Assembly: GCF_024713975.1 (NCBI RefSeq)
Contig: NC_091114.1
Location: 10,450,001 to 10,514,000, forward strand
Length of the DNA stretch: 64,000 nucleotides
Direction: 5' to 3'
From: Paralichthys olivaceus
Lineage: Eukaryota; Chordata; Actinopteri; Pleuronectiformes; Paralichthyidae
The notes beneath the pieces were generated by a model. The model was not told the origin of the DNA. It saw only the letters and a program-made list of their open reading frames with translations, and did no database searches. Position numbers and translations under genes: made by a program. The first letter of the stretch is position 1; each line of letters opens with the position of its first letter. Positions 61,321 through 64,000 of this stretch are shown here, piece by piece.

Positions 61321-64000
61321 GCACATTTAAATAAAATAACCTTAGATGTAGTGAATTTAAATGTAGTTTTGTATGGGTAGTGGTTGGGCTCTGGCTGAAG
61401 TGCGGCTCTACTGAGTGCCATTCTATTTTCACATTGAGACAATGCCTCTGAATGGTGCTGATAGAGGAATGGATACCAGTGGTTAATAAATGGTTTGGAT
61501 TGCTGTATTTTGTTTCAGTTGATAGAAAACAAAACAAAAAAGGAGACTATATTCTCTCTTCTAGCTCTGTCACTGTCTTTCAGGCAGTGATGTTATGGAT
61601 TTATGGGGGAAGAGAACATTCTCGTCCCAGATGGGGGCTCTAATGTGGCCGGATTCAGTTCATTATCGATTGTTCCTCTTTTAACTGCACCGAGAGTGTT
61701 CAAAGCAGTGATGAGAAAGGGGATTACCGTCAGCGACTTGGAATAAAACTTTCATAGGAGCAGTTTGCCGTTCCTTAATGCTCAAAGCTACTTTGAAAGT
61801 AAAATTGTGAATTTACATTTCACGTCGCTTCACTAACCGAACTGAAAGTGTCCAGTCCAGTGGGTAAGAGCTCGACTTAAAATTCACAGCAGAATATTTT
61901 CAAATGAAATAATATGCTTGTTTTCACTCCTGGGCACTGTAGTTGCAAACCAATTTAACTGGAAATAACTGCCCACAGTATATGGCTTAGTGTATGATTA
62001 TTAAAACTGTAGATATGTATAATTCACTGTATAATTTATCTTTATTTTCTGCAAAACAAAAACTAATCAGATCTATTTGAATTTTGCAGTCAGTTAAACA
62101 AACATTTTTCAAGCAGCTTAAAAATGTCTCTTCATGTAATTTATGTTGTAATTCACAATAGCATTTGACAATATGCGTGTCAAGTAATGATGGTGAACAC
62201 ACAACAGAGACAAATGAAAAGAAAAACCTTAATTCTGATCTGCAATTCCAGGGAAGAACTCATTACAATCAAAGCTGACAAAATTCACCTTTCCCCTTAG
62301 AAAATGAAAGTTTTTTCCCCCGTCTCCTGCAGACATTGATTAATCATCTCTTGAGGAGTTTGAACATCCATTCATAAAGACGCAGCCTCCATTCCACAGA
62401 CTTTATGGGAGAGATTAATCATGTTTTGATTTGTTAAAAGACTGCTGACTTGAAGTTGTCATAGAAATCCATTTGATCTTCCTCTTTTTTTTTTTCGTTT
62501 AACACTTTTCTAATAAGCATACTCGTACGGACTGCAGATGAGTTCAGCCACAAAATAAAAACTTTGTTTCTACCTTGATAATAGCTGCATAGGAAAATAG
62601 ATTTCATGACTGTTATGTATATTATGCCCCATGTCAGAATGCAAACAACACATGCATTAGCAAATTAACTGCATCCAGTGGTTTCTTTATGTAGCTGCAA
62701 TGACTTTTTAACACCCTTTTTAGCTGCATTAGCTGAGGACATTGATTCCCAACTCATCATACTTACTTTATGATGAGCACTGCAGTATCACTTACCAGGA
62801 ACATCGTATCCTTCTCTGTATCGTGTAACCTTGGGCTCCGCGCGTGAAATCCCACAGAGATCCCATGACAGAGGCATGATCAGTAAAAGATTAACAGTGT
62901 CACATTTCTCAGACGTTAACACGTGTAAGACCTGAACTGATATTAGGATGTTAAGCCATCATTTAGCATTTTGATGGACTTCCTTGCGCGTTGCACCGAG
63001 CGTAAAACATTGTAACACATCACAATAATACTGTGATGGAAAATATTTGCACGATAAGGTTTTGATAATCATCAAATCTTAGAAGCAAGCCAATAGGCAA
63101 TTTTGTGTATATACTGTGTGCATCATGGTAGAATTGGAGAGCAGTCCTACCCAAGCCAATTTGTTTAGGAGGACTAATGCCAGACAGCTGCGCAATTACA
63201 CCTCAGCATAAAGCTAAGCCAATCTACTATAGACAGTAATGGTTCACACTGATATGCCCATGTCTGTCTGAACAGTACCCACACACTGAATTGTCAACAT
63301 AATGTCACACTCGCATCTCAGATTGAGCGGTGGAGCGGCGTCTGTTCTTTTTCTTTCTCTCTTTCCTCCAGTGCTTGTTACTTGATAATGAAAGTGAGAT
63401 GATGGCAGCAAAATGCACCCATATTAATCTCTCTGCATTTTCTACCATGACAGCACAATTTTCAGTGCCTCCTCGAACGATCATCCGCCTCAGTGTATAC
63501 GTCTCTGAGAGCAGATGGAGAGTCCGCTCGCATCTCCCCGAGCCAATTTGGACGGAATGTTTAAGGTCCGTCATTGTGCGAAGCAGAGGGAGAGAATCTG
63601 TTGACATGAAACAAACTTTGGGAAACATTTAAAATATCTGGATTCTTCTTTAAAGTTATATTGCACACATTTGATTACTTGTTACTATTATTTATTGATA
63701 TGAGCTTTTCAATGCATTTCCCAAGTCTGAGTGACTGTGGATGTAAACACACACCCATGGGGAAATGACTGAGAGAGGATTTAACCTGCTCAGGAAAAAA
63801 ACAAGTCTGTTCTTATTTCTTGCAGCTTCATTATCTGCTTCCATAAATTGAATTTGGTCCAAAATACAGCTCCTGTCTTGATGCAGCACTCATCTCTTTG
63901 CTTTTTAGATTGCAGACTTTCTTCAGATTGAATTCTCATGGGCTTGACGGGGGAAGATGTCTGTGTCTTTTTTGTATCTCATCAACAAAATGATGAAAGT
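61321..64000. other. Intergenic DNA to the window end, no gene recognised
   Basis: AT-rich, repeat-poor. Overlapping frames of about 100 codons on both strands at 63305-63632 have no recognisable domain. Confidence 0.55.

Noticed and set aside
1..64000. CRISPR arrays, operons, phage or plasmid modules
   Set aside because: None seen; the window is vertebrate nuclear DNA with spliced gene structure.

Overview
This is a eukaryotic, almost certainly teleost-fish, nuclear window. The evidence is one spliced vertebrate gene with GT-AG introns, long AT-rich non-coding DNA with vertebrate-type microsatellites (GT/CA, TA), and many degraded interspersed repeats of types I recognise from percomorph fish genomes. 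Nothing bacterial, phage or plasmid-like is present, and most open frames are short chance frames.

The one protein-coding gene I can support is caap1 (caspase activity and apoptosis inhibitor 1), on the + strand. Six coding exons lie at 28300-28404, 29648-29842, 30244-30328, 30439-30496, 30599-30666 and 30800-31287. They join in phase to 999 nt, giving 332 residues plus a stop. A CpG-rich promoter region precedes exon 1, and an ATTAAA poly(A) signal lies about 200 bp after the stop. A second possible first exon at about 27855-27872 (strong start context, strong donor, phase matched to exon 2) is the most useful lead for this gene.

The other ~60 kb (about 28 kb upstream and 32 kb downstream) looks like a gene desert. 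It holds repeat families that confirm one another by occurring more than once here: a MITE-like family at 14.9, 21.8 and 47.2 kb; a family at 6.9 and 55.5 kb in opposite orientations; a family at 11.5 and 61.1 kb in opposite orientations; a tRNA-like SINE family at 10.2, 43.8 and 50.5 kb; and a family at 14.0 and 33.1 kb. Two further foldback elements lie at 4.1 and 23.4 kb. Family names rest on memory of fish genomes, not on a search.

Possible regulatory DNA includes a 22-bp perfect palindrome centred on a full CRE (1567-1588), a CpG cluster followed by a CRE and a CCAAT box (15.43-15.83 kb), and repeat-poor homeodomain-motif-rich DNA near 58.5-59.9 kb. Several exon-like segments with good splice signals (2.0-3.0, 12.8 and 22.26 kb) have no recognisable product and may be non-coding RNA exons or chance. 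I found no clearly novel biological system.
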